From Flammeovirgaceae bacterium UBA2338 (GTDB taxonomy: Bacteria; Bacteroidota; Bacteroidia; Cytophagales; Cyclobacteriaceae), in NCBI GenBank assembly GCA_002344795.1, contig DDUM01000050.1, positions 24,587 through 88,586 of the forward strand: 64,000 nucleotides of DNA, in the 5' to 3' direction. The notes beneath the pieces were generated by a model that saw only the letters and a list, made by a program, of their open reading frames with translations, was not told the origin of the DNA and made no database searches. Each line of letters begins with the position of its first letter. Position 1 is the first letter of the stretch. Positions 17,001 to 27,008 of the stretch are shown piece after piece. A program made the translations under genes and the position numbers.

Positions 17001-18740
17001 TTAATTGATTGTTATTTCTTCCGTTGGGTAACGATAATTCTGATGTTTAATTTTTTTGAATATTGCGATGACAATAGTGAGCACACTTACTCTTCCGATA
17101 AACATAATGGCAATGAGTACAAATTTGCTGGCATCACTAAGGCTACCTGTTATGCCTAAGCTTAACCCAACCGTACTGTATGCTGAAAAACATTCAAAGG
17201 CAATGCTCATCAAATCATTTTTGCTGTCAAAAATTGTAAGTAAAACTATGCCTAACCCAATAACAATGAGAGATAGGGAAATGGTAGCAAAGGCACGCCT
17301 TACAGAGATTTCGGCAATTTCTCTTTTGAAGACTTCAATTCGGGATTTTCCTTTTGCCAGGCTTAAAATATTCAAGGTGGCAATGGCGAGCGTACTTGTT
17401 TTAATACCACCTCCTGTGGATGAGGGGGATGCTCCAACCCACATCAGAAAAAGTATCAATATGGTTGTTGGAAATAACATTTCAGCAGTGTTAATCGTAT
17501 TAAAACCTGCTGTTCTAGGAGTTGTTGCTCCAAATAATGCAGTTACTACTTTTCCTATTCCCTGGTGTTCTGCTAATGTGTTGTTGTACTCGATGATGTA
17601 AAAGGCCAGAAAAGCAATCACAGACAGTGAGATGGTGGTGATTAATGTGATACGACTGTTTAAGTTAAGGGCCCAGGGCCGGTAGGCGACTTTATTTTTC
17701 CCGAATGAAAACAGTTTCCTCACCCTGTACTTTATGTAGGTAACAATATTAACGGTAATGGGAAAGCCCAGGCCACCTAAAACAAAAGTCAAAATAATGA
17801 TCATTTGAAGGAAGTAGTTGAACCTGAATTCCGTTTCGTACAACCCGTTGGTCATGGTGGAGAACCCTGCATTACAAAAGGCCGAGATGGAATGAAATGC
17901 CGAGAAAAACAACTGATCATACAGTGAGTTGAAATATTGACTATCCAGGCTGAAAAAGATAAATAGCCCTGCAAAAAACTCTATTCCAAAAGTGATCAGA
18001 AGAATGTATTTAAGAATGGAAAATACCTCACCTAATTTTTTGGAGCTGACCATATCGCCCAACACGAGTTGGTTTTCATAACTTGAGCCTCCCTTAAAAA
18101 AGTAGCCAAAATAACTGGCAAATGTGAGGATTCCCAATCCGCCTATTTGGATAAGAACCATGATGATAACATGACCTATTTCGGTGAAGTAAGTGCTTGT
18201 GTCTACCACAATAAGTCCGGTAACACAAACAGCACTTGTGGCCGTAAATAGCGCATCCAGGAACGAAATTCCATTGTGTGTTGCGTTGGGTAGCATTAAC
18301 AGTAAAGCGCCAAAAATTATGATGACTAAAAAGCTAATAACAAATAGTTGTGCTGGGTTGAGGACTGTTCGTTTATAATTTATTTTAATTGATGAAAACT
18401 CGCGAACAAATGACAGGAACACGGCCAACTCAATCCAGATTGTTAGCGTTAAAATAGGATGTTGTGCAAATGAATTTCTATTGAATAGGTGGATGTAGAA
18501 AAGAAAGACGGTAAACAGGATGGTGAGCAGATCGAAAGCAAATACTTTTTTTATTCGTATTATCCTTATTTTCTTTATGTACCGATAACAGGTTGAAATT
18601 ACCCCGATGGCGAGGATTGGGAAATAGAAATCATATATCGATTGTTTTATGATTTCAGGTAGTGTAAATCCAAAATCTGAGATGATGGCGACAATTCCAA
18701 CTAAACTTGTCCAAAAAGCAATTTTATGGATGGCCTTCAC
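17001..18740 (-). CDS. ktrB: Ktr/Trk potassium uptake membrane subunit
   Basis: The 579-aa integral membrane protein conducts potassium. It has the four pore loops of the TrkH/KtrB superfamily: TSAVCVTGL, SISAFCNAGF, TTPRTAGFNT and SAYSTVGLSL, each with the conserved Gly of the selectivity filter. KtrB is usually about 450 aa; here there are about 130 extra N-terminal residues with four more hydrophobic segments before the first core helix. The matching RCK subunit gene follows after 11 bp. Confidence 0.92.
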   Translation of the reverse strand: MKAIHKIAFWTSLVGIVAIISDFGFTLPEIIKQSIYDFYFPILAIGVISTCYRYIKKIRIIRIKKVFAFDLLTILFTVFLFYIHLFNRNSFAQHPILTLTIWIELAVFLSFVREFSSIKINYKRTVLNPAQLFVISFLVIIIFGALLLMLPNATHNGISFLDALFTATSAVCVTGLIVVDTSTYFTEIGHVIIMVLIQIGGLGILTFASYFGYFFKGGSSYENQLVLGDMVSSKKLGEVFSILKYILLITFGIEFFAGLFIFFSLDSQYFNSLYDQLFFSAFHSISAFCNAGFSTMTNGLYETEFRFNYFLQMIIILTFVLGGLGFPITVNIVTYIKYRVRKLFSFGKNKVAYRPWALNLNSRITLITTISLSVIAFLAFYIIEYNNTLAEHQGIGKVVTALFGATTPRTAGFNTINTAEMLFPTTILILFLMWVGASPSSTGGGIKTSTLAIATLNILSLAKGKSRIEVFKREIAEISVRRAFATISLSLIVIGLGIVLLTIFDSKNDLMSIAFECFSAYSTVGLSLGITGSLSDASKFVLIAIMFIGRVSVLTIVIAIFKKIKHQNYRYPTEEITIN

Positions 18741-18852
18741 TTTTTGATTATTGAATTCTTATATCTATGCAATGTATTATTTTTTTTGAATTGCCTATCC
18801 AATATAAAGCGTATTCAGCTCCAAATGTTAACGAGGATCTTTTCACAAAGCA

Positions 18853-20265
18853 TTAGACCAATTTCTTGATCAACCCATTAAAGATCAGCCCGTGAAAAGG
18901 ATAGACGCTGTACCAATAGAGTCTGCCGGCTATGCCCCTTGGGCGGAAGGTGGCTGTTTGAATGAGGATATTGTCTTTTATTTTAAATTCAAGCCATGCC
19001 TCACCGGGTAACTTCATTTCAGCAAATAGAATCAAACGCCCTTCCTGTTTGTTGGCATAGAGGACTCTCCAAAAATCGAGGGCATCACCGGAACGGAGTG
19101 AATTTTTGTTGGTGCGGCCTCTTTTCAATCCAACACCCCCTACCATCTTGTCTATAAAGCCTCTCAACCTCCATAAGCAATTGCCGTAATACCATCCGTT
19201 CTTTCCGCCTATACTCCATATTTTATTAATACACTCATCTAGGTTGTTAAAGGTTTGTTTTCTTTTATCGATAAAGCACCCGTGGAAGGGTACTTGTATA
19301 TTGTCGGAGATGCTACTGCCAATGCCACTGCTCGCATAGGCATCTATCCAACTTGAAACGATGGTGTTGCTTTCTATTTTACTGAAGGCTTTTGCCAACA
19401 TCTGGCGATAACTCAATGTTTGGATCTTCAACATCTGATTGAGGTCATCATTCCTGCAGATTACTTCAATCTTCATACTGTCTACCAGGGCTACGGCTAG
19501 CCTATAAGATGTTGAGGTGACAAAGTACAACCAGTAGGAGGAGAGGCGTGGTGTCATTACAGGAACAATGAATATCTTTCGTTTTAGATTTCTGACATCA
19601 GCAAACGTCAGTAACATTTCCTTATAGGTTAGAATATCTGGTCCTCCAATATCGTAGTTCTTATCGTAGGTGTTATGATTGAATAGGGTTTGAGACAAAA
19701 AAGAGATTACGTCCGTAACACCAATCGGCTGACATTTTGTGTTGAGCCACTTGGGTGTAACCATGACAGGAAGCTTTTCAACCAAATCCCGTATGATTTC
19801 AAAAGAGGCGCTGCCTGAGCCAATGATGATCGCAGCTCGCAGCGCGGTGAAATGATATTGACCTTTGCCTAATTCCAGCTCTACATTTTTTCGTGATGAC
19901 AAATGGTCTGATAGATTGGATTCATTGATAATTCCCCCCAGGTAGACTACATGTTTTGCTTGGGTATCGTTGATCGCATTTCTAAAATTAATTGCAGACT
20001 CACTTTCCTGGCTTTCATAATCAGATGTTGAAGACATCGAATGCACGAGATAATAGGCACCATCGATGTCTTTTGGTATTTTATCCAGTGAGTTTTTGTC
20101 AAGGAGGTCTGCCTCGATGACTTGAACCTTTTGCGGGTCAAGTCCAGGTAGATGAAAACGATTAACGTCCCTTACAACACATACAATCTCGTGACCTGCT
20201 TCTATTAAAACAGGGAGAAGTCGTTTGCCAATGTAGCCGGTAGCTCCAGTTAGTAGTACTTTCAT
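18853..20265 (-). CDS. SDR/NmrA-like NAD(P)-binding protein with C-terminal DUF2867 domain
   Basis: The 470-aa protein is a fusion. Residues 1 to about 290 form an extended SDR-like Rossmann domain with GATGYIG at 7-13, and residues of about 300-470 are a DUF2867 domain (WSIGGKNGWYYGNCLWRLRG, then AWLEFKI and FRPRGIAGRLYW). Such fusions are widespread in bacteria, often annotated as nucleoside-diphosphate-sugar epimerase-like; the reaction is unknown. The C-terminus contains YPFHGLIFNGLIK, typical of the family. No neighbours suggest a pathway. Confidence 0.87.
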   Translation of the reverse strand: MKVLLTGATGYIGKRLLPVLIEAGHEIVCVVRDVNRFHLPGLDPQKVQVIEADLLDKNSLDKIPKDIDGAYYLVHSMSSTSDYESQESESAINFRNAINDTQAKHVVYLGGIINESNLSDHLSSRKNVELELGKGQYHFTALRAAIIIGSGSASFEIIRDLVEKLPVMVTPKWLNTKCQPIGVTDVISFLSQTLFNHNTYDKNYDIGGPDILTYKEMLLTFADVRNLKRKIFIVPVMTPRLSSYWLYFVTSTSYRLAVALVDSMKIEVICRNDDLNQMLKIQTLSYRQMLAKAFSKIESNTIVSSWIDAYASSGIGSSISDNIQVPFHGCFIDKRKQTFNNLDECINKIWSIGGKNGWYYGNCLWRLRGFIDKMVGGVGLKRGRTNKNSLRSGDALDFWRVLYANKQEGRLILFAEMKLPGEAWLEFKIKDNILIQTATFRPRGIAGRLYWYSVYPFHGLIFNGLIKKLV

Positions 20266-20419
20266 ATAACGGTATCACAACAAATGAAAGGCCGGAATGT
20301 TCACCAAGAGTAAAGAAGAGGTGATATGATGTTTTAATTTTTTTTAATGTGAGTAATAATGTTCCAGTATTTTTAAAGAGAAGAAAAATATTCTTTTCTT
20401 AAAGAGATGATGAACTGCA

Positions 20420-20460
20420 AATAAAAAAAGCAACCCCATAATGAGGTTGCTTTTTTTATT
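20420..20460. terminator. Strong terminator after the amidohydrolase pair
   Basis: A 16-bp perfect stem (20420-20435 with 20445-20460) closes on a 9-nt loop. The core is GCAACC/GGTTGC, flanked by A7 on one side and T7 on the other, so it works as a terminator in either direction. It lies 14 bp after the stop of the minus-strand amidohydrolase. Confidence 0.88.
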
Positions 20461-20473
20461 GACTGATCTTAAG

Positions 20474-21775
20474 TTACTTCTGTCCGTATTTTTTTGAATA
20501 ACGTTCATAAAGTTCCTGCTGATTACCCGGTAGTGTAATATTCTTACCGCGGATAAAGGCATGTGACAATACATTGGTTCTGTAATCCAATGCATCACCC
20601 TCTGACACGAATAGCGTAGCATCTTTTCCGGTCTCCAGCGTTCCTACTCTTGCATCGACTCCCAATGCTTTGGCGGTGTTGGAGGTAATTGTTTTTAATG
20701 CATCTTCTTTACCCATACCATAGGCTACTGCAGTGCCTGCAAAGAAGCCCAGGTTTCGGGAACCGTGTAATGAACCGTCTTCAGACAAAGAAACCATGAT
20801 ACCTGCCTGCGTAAGTAAATGTGGCAGCTTATAAGGTAAATCTACTTCATCATCTGTCCTTGGCGGAAGATTGTGTGTGGCTGGCAGAATAACAGGAATT
20901 TTGTTCTCCTTCAAGAAGTCAGCTACCATCAATGCGCCTTCGGCTGCAATTAGAGTTATTCGCTTTACGCCATATTTTTGTGCTGTTCGGATGGCAATTA
21001 CGATCTCTTTGGGGTTGTTGGTATGGATAAAAAGTGTTTTAGTTCCATCGAACAGACCTTGCATAGCCGCCATTTTCAGGTTCACTTCTTTGTTGGCCTG
21101 ATTTCCGTAAGCCACGGCATCCATAAAGAAATGTTCGAGATTGGTTACCTCATTGTCGTATTCTTTATTGGGTGACTCAGTAAAAGAGAAGGTGGCAAAA
21201 CTAAACTGGCGCTTTGAGATAGCGGGCCAGTTCATATGAACACCGATATCTTCCGTATGCAATGCATCTTCCCAATTCCATCCTTCCATCTCCATAAGGG
21301 AGGAAGTTCCGGAAATGGTGCCACCTGTCGGAGTGGTTTCTGCCAGTAACACCCCATTGAACCTGAAAGTAGGAGGAAATTCAGAATCGGCATTGTAAGA
21401 AATAACAGATCTAACATTGGGATTCATATCACCTTCTTCATTCGAATCGCTCATCGCACGCACAGAACTAACTTCTTCTAGTCCCACTTGTGAGTTGGGA
21501 AGAATAAAACCAGGATAAATATGTTTACCTGATGCGTTGATTACTTCATAACCTGATAGGTCTATTTTGGCAGTGCTTCCATCCACCACATTGGTGAGTT
21601 TTCCTTTATCAAAGGTGATGAGTGCATTTTCAATTATTTGCCCATTACCAATATGTGCTGTTCCACCCGTAATTGCAATCGGTTTCGATTGAGGTGGGGC
21701 AGGTACTGGTTTTTGCGCCATGGCGTAAGTGCCAGTGAATAGAACCAATGCGAGTATATAATTTAACTTTTTCAT
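20474..21775 (-). CDS. Exported amidohydrolase-like protein with degenerate metal site
   Basis: The 433-aa protein has a signal peptide (KLNYILALVLFTGTYAMAQ) and the fold features of amidohydrolases: the N-terminal beta-sandwich (ENALITFDKGKLTNV), the IYPGFI segment, and the C-terminal GVDARVGTLETGKDATLFVS region. The HxH zinc pair that should follow IYPGFI is absent; NSQVGLEE stands there instead. A late Asp (SLSEDGS) remains. It is therefore probably not a normal metal-dependent hydrolase. It follows the large two-domain amidohydrolase by 18 bp on the same strand and may work as its partner. Confidence 0.85.
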   Translation of the reverse strand: MKKLNYILALVLFTGTYAMAQKPVPAPPQSKPIAITGGTAHIGNGQIIENALITFDKGKLTNVVDGSTAKIDLSGYEVINASGKHIYPGFILPNSQVGLEEVSSVRAMSDSNEEGDMNPNVRSVISYNADSEFPPTFRFNGVLLAETTPTGGTISGTSSLMEMEGWNWEDALHTEDIGVHMNWPAISKRQFSFATFSFTESPNKEYDNEVTNLEHFFMDAVAYGNQANKEVNLKMAAMQGLFDGTKTLFIHTNNPKEIVIAIRTAQKYGVKRITLIAAEGALMVADFLKENKIPVILPATHNLPPRTDDEVDLPYKLPHLLTQAGIMVSLSEDGSLHGSRNLGFFAGTAVAYGMGKEDALKTITSNTAKALGVDARVGTLETGKDATLFVSEGDALDYRTNVLSHAFIRGKNITLPGNQQELYERYSKKYGQK

Positions 21776-21793
21776 AATGTCTCAGTTAATAAT

Positions 21794-24700
21794 TTATCCT
21801 TCTGTCTCTAAACCCATGATATCATCGCAATGAAACTGAAGTTGAATTCTGCCTTCTCCACGTTGGGTCGGGTTGCCAGATTTTTTTGCTCCTTTCAGCT
21901 TCTGTATCAATCTTGCGCGTTCCACATCCAGTGCCTTGTTGTTGGCTTCGTCCTTTTCAACATCAAAGTATACCTTTCCATCAATGATGGTTTTTAAAGG
22001 TTTAGCATAAACAGAAAGAGGATGATCATTCCACAGTACCACGTCTGCAGATTTTCCTGCTTTAATACTTCCCATTTGATCATCAAGGTGTAGCATCTTG
22101 GCAGGATTGAGTGTTACCATTTTCCAGGCATCCTCTTCTGACATACCTGCATATTTTATAGACTTGGCAGCTTCCTGGTTTAACCTGCGACCCATTTCTG
22201 CGTCATCGGAATTGATGGCGGTGAGTACCCCAGCGCGATGCATGATAGCTGCATTGTGGGGAATGGCATAACGCACTTCCCATTTGTAGTTCCACCAGTC
22301 TGCGAATGTAGAAGCGGCAACACCATGCTCTGCCATTTTATCGGCCACTTTATAACCTTCTAAAATGTGAGTGAAGGTATTCACACGGAAATCAAATTGC
22401 TCCGCCACTTTCATCAACATGTTGATTTCAGATTGTACATACGAGTGACAAGAAATAAATCTTTTCTTTCTCAGGATTTCAAGCATGGTTTCATCTGCCA
22501 AATCCCTTCTTGGTTTCAAAGCGGTAGGTTTTACTTTGGCTGAAAGGTTATTGTAGGCATTCCACATTTTCTCGTATTCAAGAGCATTGGTAAAAGCATC
22601 TACATACACTTGTTCTACGCCCATGCGTGTTTGAGGGTAACGGATGGAGCTGGAGTTGCTTGATCTCTTCACATTTTCACCCAAAGCAAATTTGATGAAT
22701 CCATCGGCTCCTTTAATTTTTAGATTTTCTGGAGACTCTCCCCATCTTAATTTGATCAATGCAGATTGCCCACCAATAGGGTTGGCACTTCCGTGTAATA
22801 CTTGTACGGCCACAACACCACCTGCTAATGCGCGATAAATGTTGATGGCTTCAGAGTCGATCACGTCACCAATGCGAACCATACCTGAGTTGGTAGCTAC
22901 ATCATTGATGCTGGCCGCACCAATATGGGAGTGTTCGTCTATTATTCCTGCAGTAAGGTGCTTACCTGTGCCATCTACTACTTTGGCACCGCCATCTGAT
23001 AAGTTCTTCCCGATTTTTGAAATTTTCCCATCTTTTAACAATACATCCGTATTCTGAAGGATACCATCACTTTCGTTGGTCCACACGGTTGCATTCTTAA
23101 TTAAAATGGTTTCAGTAGCTGGAAGAGCAGGATAACCGTGTCCGTTGAAAGGGAAGATGACTTTTCCCAACTCTTCTTTAGCAGTATCACCTGCTGCATT
23201 ATTGGCAGATTGAGCAATGTCACCAGTGCGGTTGCCTGTCCATGATACCCATGTACCATCAATCAATTGTCCTTTTCCTTTCCAACCGTTTCCTTCACTC
23301 CATCCGGATAGACGGATGCTTCCTTTACTCTCTTTCTCTGGCTTAAAGGTGAGGGTAATCAGATCATTGTCGAAAGTTGCATTGGCATCCAGTGATGTGT
23401 CACCCGTTTTTATTTTGGCTTTATGGCTTCCGGCATCTCCTGTTATCTCCAGGTTGTAGGTTTGTCCATTGATGGATAGGTTATAGTTCCCGCTATGGTC
23501 CTTCACGTTCAAAGGCTTTATAGCATAATGATCTCCTTGAATCCAATTTTGGTAAATGACGGTTTTATCGTCAAACAATTTTCCTGAAGTGATGATGAAG
23601 TTGGCGAGCATGCCTTTTTTCAGACTGCCCACCTGATCATCAATTTTTAACAACTGAGCAGGAGTCGTGGTTAGCGCCTTCAGAGCAGTGGCCTCAGTAA
23701 GTCCATTGGCAATGGCCTTTCTCATATTTGGTAAAAAGTCGCTGGCTTTCTTTAGACCTGAAGCTGTGATTGAAAAGTTAATTCCATTCTTTTCCAGAGC
23801 AGCAAGATTAGCAGGTGCCAATTCCCAGTGTTTCATTTCTTCCAATGATACTTTCTGAGCATCAAACGGATCTTCTACATCATAGGCATCAGGAAAATTG
23901 ATGGGCACTATGAGTGATGCATTCGCGGCTTTGACTTCGTTGATTCTCTGATATTCGTCTCCACCTCCTTTGATGATATATTGAACTCCAAACTCATCAC
24001 CGAGTTTATCTGCTCGTAAAATATTTGCCCAACTGTTGGCCTCAAAAACCTGTGGTAATCTTTGATTTTGAATCCATGCTTCCAGCGAATTGTCGGCAAA
24101 AGGTCTGGGGTTTTGACTACCAAACCAGTCTGCATCCATTTGCGTTTGGCGCAATACAGCAATAAAACCCATCAAAGAAACAGGGTAGGTTTGTGTGGAT
24201 GATCCTTTTGAAAATGAGAATTGAGCTGCAGCCTTTTGTTTGATGAGGGCAGTATTATCATTTTTTTCATTGAGACTCACGAAGGCACTGGTACCACGTG
24301 CAAGTCCATCGAACTTGGTGGTAAGTACTGCTCCAAATCCGGATTTCCTTAACTCTTCGGCTGCTTTCGTGTCAATTGTAAATTCATCTGCAGCGTTGTA
24401 GTGTGCCCGAACCGCCTGATTGGCATTATAGGCACCCTTTGTTTTGGATTGGGTCTGCTCCGGACCACTGAACCGATTACCGCTTGGCCTTTCTACATCA
24501 GGCAAACCGTAGTTGGAAAACATATCAATCAGGGAAGGGTAAATGTATTTCCCTTTTAGATCAATAGTGGCATAACCTTTTGGTACGGAAAGGTTTGAGC
24601 CCACTTGTTCTACTTTGTTTCCTTTAATCAGTAATGTGGCATTTTGTAAGGTAGTTTGAGGGTCAACCACAATAGTGGCGTTGGTAAAGGCATATTGACC

Positions 24701-24805
24701 CGCTCGATTGTCTTTTACGTCATTTCGAGGGAATGTCTCCTGTGCCCAGGCTCCCCATCCTGTGACTAGCAGCATGAGGGTTAGCATAAATTTGAACTTC
24801 TTCAT
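21794..24805 (-). CDS. Exported tandem amidohydrolase, 1003 aa, with one inactive and one active-looking domain
   Basis: A signal peptide (FKFMLTLMLLVTGWGAWAQ) leads two amidohydrolase units. In the first half (about 30-420) the HxH site is lost (IYPSLIDMFSNYG). The second half (about 575-985) keeps it: His625 and His627 in DEHSHIG, later His residues in SCHSY and FTHILEGY, and the metal Asp in INSDDAEMG. About 150 residues between them are beta-rich. I start at ATG 24805, since an upstream ATG at 24835 would add 10 residues in front of the signal peptide. The substrate is unknown. The degenerate single-domain gene follows after 18 bp. Confidence 0.88.
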   Translation of the reverse strand: MKKFKFMLTLMLLVTGWGAWAQETFPRNDVKDNRAGQYAFTNATIVVDPQTTLQNATLLIKGNKVEQVGSNLSVPKGYATIDLKGKYIYPSLIDMFSNYGLPDVERPSGNRFSGPEQTQSKTKGAYNANQAVRAHYNAADEFTIDTKAAEELRKSGFGAVLTTKFDGLARGTSAFVSLNEKNDNTALIKQKAAAQFSFSKGSSTQTYPVSLMGFIAVLRQTQMDADWFGSQNPRPFADNSLEAWIQNQRLPQVFEANSWANILRADKLGDEFGVQYIIKGGGDEYQRINEVKAANASLIVPINFPDAYDVEDPFDAQKVSLEEMKHWELAPANLAALEKNGINFSITASGLKKASDFLPNMRKAIANGLTEATALKALTTTPAQLLKIDDQVGSLKKGMLANFIITSGKLFDDKTVIYQNWIQGDHYAIKPLNVKDHSGNYNLSINGQTYNLEITGDAGSHKAKIKTGDTSLDANATFDNDLITLTFKPEKESKGSIRLSGWSEGNGWKGKGQLIDGTWVSWTGNRTGDIAQSANNAAGDTAKEELGKVIFPFNGHGYPALPATETILIKNATVWTNESDGILQNTDVLLKDGKISKIGKNLSDGGAKVVDGTGKHLTAGIIDEHSHIGAASINDVATNSGMVRIGDVIDSEAINIYRALAGGVVAVQVLHGSANPIGGQSALIKLRWGESPENLKIKGADGFIKFALGENVKRSSNSSSIRYPQTRMGVEQVYVDAFTNALEYEKMWNAYNNLSAKVKPTALKPRRDLADETMLEILRKKRFISCHSYVQSEINMLMKVAEQFDFRVNTFTHILEGYKVADKMAEHGVAASTFADWWNYKWEVRYAIPHNAAIMHRAGVLTAINSDDAEMGRRLNQEAAKSIKYAGMSEEDAWKMVTLNPAKMLHLDDQMGSIKAGKSADVVLWNDHPLSVYAKPLKTIIDGKVYFDVEKDEANNKALDVERARLIQKLKGAKKSGNPTQRGEGRIQLQFHCDDIMGLETEG

Positions 24806-25185
24806 GTGGTAATTTTTTGTATTGATACATGGCAATTTGGTGTTAAATTTTAAGGTATGAAATAATTCAATGGATGAGTTTGGGGAATATATGGATGTGC
24901 GGTTATATAGGATGTATTGAAGGAAGAACTAGGAATCCCTGATGCAGTATATGTTACGTAATAATAGGTGTTTCCGACTCAATTCGTCCAAAACCGGACA
25001 GATTATAGGGTTTACCAGCAATAACTGGGCAAGTCCAATTTTATGTACAGTATGTGTGAAAAAACAGAGAGAAACTATCTTTCCCCCATCCTGCAATAAA
25101 GGGCAATATCCTGTTCATTTTCAGGAATAATCACTCATCCTAAATGTTTGAAAAGTGTAGCTTTAGGGCAAACATCCATATCCTT
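24806..25185. promoter_or_regulatory. Divergent intergenic region between two amidohydrolase genes, 380 bp
   Basis: This stretch lies between two start codons facing away from each other. No gene, RNA or strong hairpin is seen, nor an exact TAnnTTTG box at a suitable distance on either strand. TAGCTTTA at 25158-25165 is a one-mismatch -7-like box 20 bp before the plus-strand ATG. Confidence 0.45.
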
Positions 25186-26673
25186 ATGCTAAAATTACTT
25201 TACAAGACTTTTCTTATTGGATTTTGTTGCACGCTTGTGACGTACAACATCAGCTATTCTCAAAATCAGCCTGCACTGGCAATTACGAATGTTACAGTAA
25301 TTGATGGAAATGGGGGTGAACCTTTGTTTGATCAAACGGTACTGATACGGAATGGTAGCATTGAAGAGATTGGAAAAGCATCCTCGATTAAAGTGCCTAA
25401 AAGCGCAAAAATCATTGATGGGAAGGGCAAGTTTCTTACACCGGGTTTCGTAGATTCTAATGTGCACGCCTCCATTTACGGAGGAATGAATCGTCCTGAA
25501 ACGGTTATAAAATATGAATCGCAAAGTGAGGCACTGGTAACAGAGTTTGCACAACTTCAACTCAAGTACGGAGTTACGACCATTCGCGATAGTTTTGGAA
25601 CATTGATTCCTTTGATGGCGGTGAGAGATCGTATCAACAGAGGGGAAGTAGTAGGCCCACGCATGTTGGTAGCTGGTAATATAGTAGGGTGGGGCGGTCC
25701 GTTTTCTGTCAGTTGGGCGTTGGCAAAACCATCTGACATCAATGTGTTTCAGGAGCATTGGAATGATTTTATTACCCAGGGGTCTGGTGAGGAGCTAATG
25801 GATATGTTGCCAGAAGAGCTTAGCGTAGCGATCAACAAGTACCTTGATAAAGGACCTGATTTTATTAAGTACGGAGGTACTTCTCATTTTGATAATCCAG
25901 TGATGATTGGTTTTTCACCACGGGCTCAAAAGGTAATTGTAGATGAAACGCACAAACGGGGATTGATTGCTGAAACTCATTCTACTAATCTTGAAGGTTT
26001 GCGCTTGTCTATTGAAGCGGGTATTGACCTTATTCAACATCCGGAACATGCCACAAGGGTGCTGCCTGATGAGTTGGTGCAAATGATAAAAGACCGCAAT
26101 ATCATTTGTGCAATGCTCAGCAATACCATCACGGGCGAGGTGTGGCAACAGCATGTTCAAAAAAGAAAGGCAGTACTTGAAAGCATTAAAAAGAGAGATG
26201 AAGCTTTTGGACCCGGGCATATTAAATCTTCGACCCAAAAGGGAAGGGAGGCACAGGAGGCCGGAGACTATATGGAAATTGCTCGCACCAATGCCAAAAA
26301 ATTAATTGAAGCGGGTTGTCTTGTAACTATCGGTACAGATAATTACCAGGGATCTGCACCCGAGTTTTTGAGGGCCCCTAAGCCTCCCAATCAAGAGCCA
26401 GGTTCCGGAAGTATAATGGCCATAGAGGGTTTGGTGGAATTGGGTATGACTCCCGCTCAGGCTATTGTAAGCGTAACAAGAACCGGAGCAATGGCAGCAA
26501 AAGGTTTGGATCGTTTTGGAACAATTGAGAAAGGCAAGATGGCTGATATGGTGCTACTGGATGCTGATCCGTTAACGGATATTTCCAATATAAGAAAAAT
26601 AAATACGGTGATTAAAGATGGCAAAGTGATTGATATCTCTCGTTTGCCAGAAAAACCTGTCTTTAGGAAATAA
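25186..26673 (+). CDS. Exported amidohydrolase (imidazolonepropionase-like), altered first metal ligand
   Basis: The 495-aa protein begins with a signal peptide (LLYKTFLIGFCCTLVTYNISYS) if started at ATG 25186; an upstream ATG at 25144 adds 14 charged residues in front and is less likely. Typical amidohydrolase elements follow: TVIDGNGG, the loop after LTPGFVDS, ETHSTN, LIQHPEHA, the TIGTDNY Asp, and the C-terminal GTIEKGKMADMVLLDADPL. The usual HxH reads Asn92-Val-His94, so one zinc ligand is replaced. It is divergent from two other amidohydrolases in this cluster. Confidence 0.88.
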   Translation: MLKLLYKTFLIGFCCTLVTYNISYSQNQPALAITNVTVIDGNGGEPLFDQTVLIRNGSIEEIGKASSIKVPKSAKIIDGKGKFLTPGFVDSNVHASIYGGMNRPETVIKYESQSEALVTEFAQLQLKYGVTTIRDSFGTLIPLMAVRDRINRGEVVGPRMLVAGNIVGWGGPFSVSWALAKPSDINVFQEHWNDFITQGSGEELMDMLPEELSVAINKYLDKGPDFIKYGGTSHFDNPVMIGFSPRAQKVIVDETHKRGLIAETHSTNLEGLRLSIEAGIDLIQHPEHATRVLPDELVQMIKDRNIICAMLSNTITGEVWQQHVQKRKAVLESIKKRDEAFGPGHIKSSTQKGREAQEAGDYMEIARTNAKKLIEAGCLVTIGTDNYQGSAPEFLRAPKPPNQEPGSGSIMAIEGLVELGMTPAQAIVSVTRTGAMAAKGLDRFGTIEKGKMADMVLLDADPLTDISNIRKINTVIKDGKVIDISRLPEKPVFRK

Positions 26674-26701
26674 CATCTGGGCTGACCACAAAAATAAAAA
26701 A

Positions 26702-26725
26702 GGCTGACTCACTTTTGAGTCAACC
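26702..26725. terminator. Bidirectional terminator between amidohydrolase and redox operon
   Basis: TGACTCA (26705-26711) pairs with TGAGTCA (26716-26722), extended by GG/CC across one mismatch. An A-rich stretch precedes it and a T-rich stretch follows, so it can end transcripts from both convergent genes. Confidence 0.72.
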
Positions 26726-26750
26726 TCTTTATTATCTCGTAGAGTTGTGG

Positions 26751-27008
26751 CTATTTGTCGATAGACCCAACCACACGTTTCATGAATTCATTCAGGGCTT
26801 CCTTTTTGGGTTTACCTTCCTTTATCATCGCACTCACTTCCAAGGCACCATACATATTGGAAAGTAACTCTCCAATCACATCGAGTTCTTCGTCCTTAAG
26901 TGATGACACTTCTGTTACCGATTCAAGCGTTTCGATGGTCTCCTGCAAAAAGTCAGCATCGTTTTGCTCCACAAATTCTGTAAAGTGCTTAATTAGGGGC
27001 AGTCTCAT
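26751..27008 (-). CDS. Small conserved protein (DUF6952-like) of a redox operon
   Basis: The 85-aa protein is acidic and helical, without Cys or a signal peptide. It contains SLKDEELDVIGELLSNMYGA and ends FMKRVVGSIDK. I associate this sequence with the DUF6952 family of Bacteroidota, from memory. Its ATG overlaps the end of the thioredoxin gene by 20 bp, so it is translated with it. The function is unknown, but its place after peroxiredoxin and thioredoxin points to the same stress pathway. Confidence 0.8.
   Translation of the reverse strand: MRLPLIKHFTEFVEQNDADFLQETIETLESVTEVSSLKDEELDVIGELLSNMYGALEVSAMIKEGKPKKEALNEFMKRVVGSIDK

Noticed and set aside
22644..23858. Several plus-strand frames opposite the large amidohydrolase.
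   Set aside because: They are antisense to a clear long gene, lack start and domain support, and have no homologous look.
24942..25130. A 62-codon frame in the divergent intergenic region.
   Set aside because: It is short, has no signal or domain, and its composition looks random.
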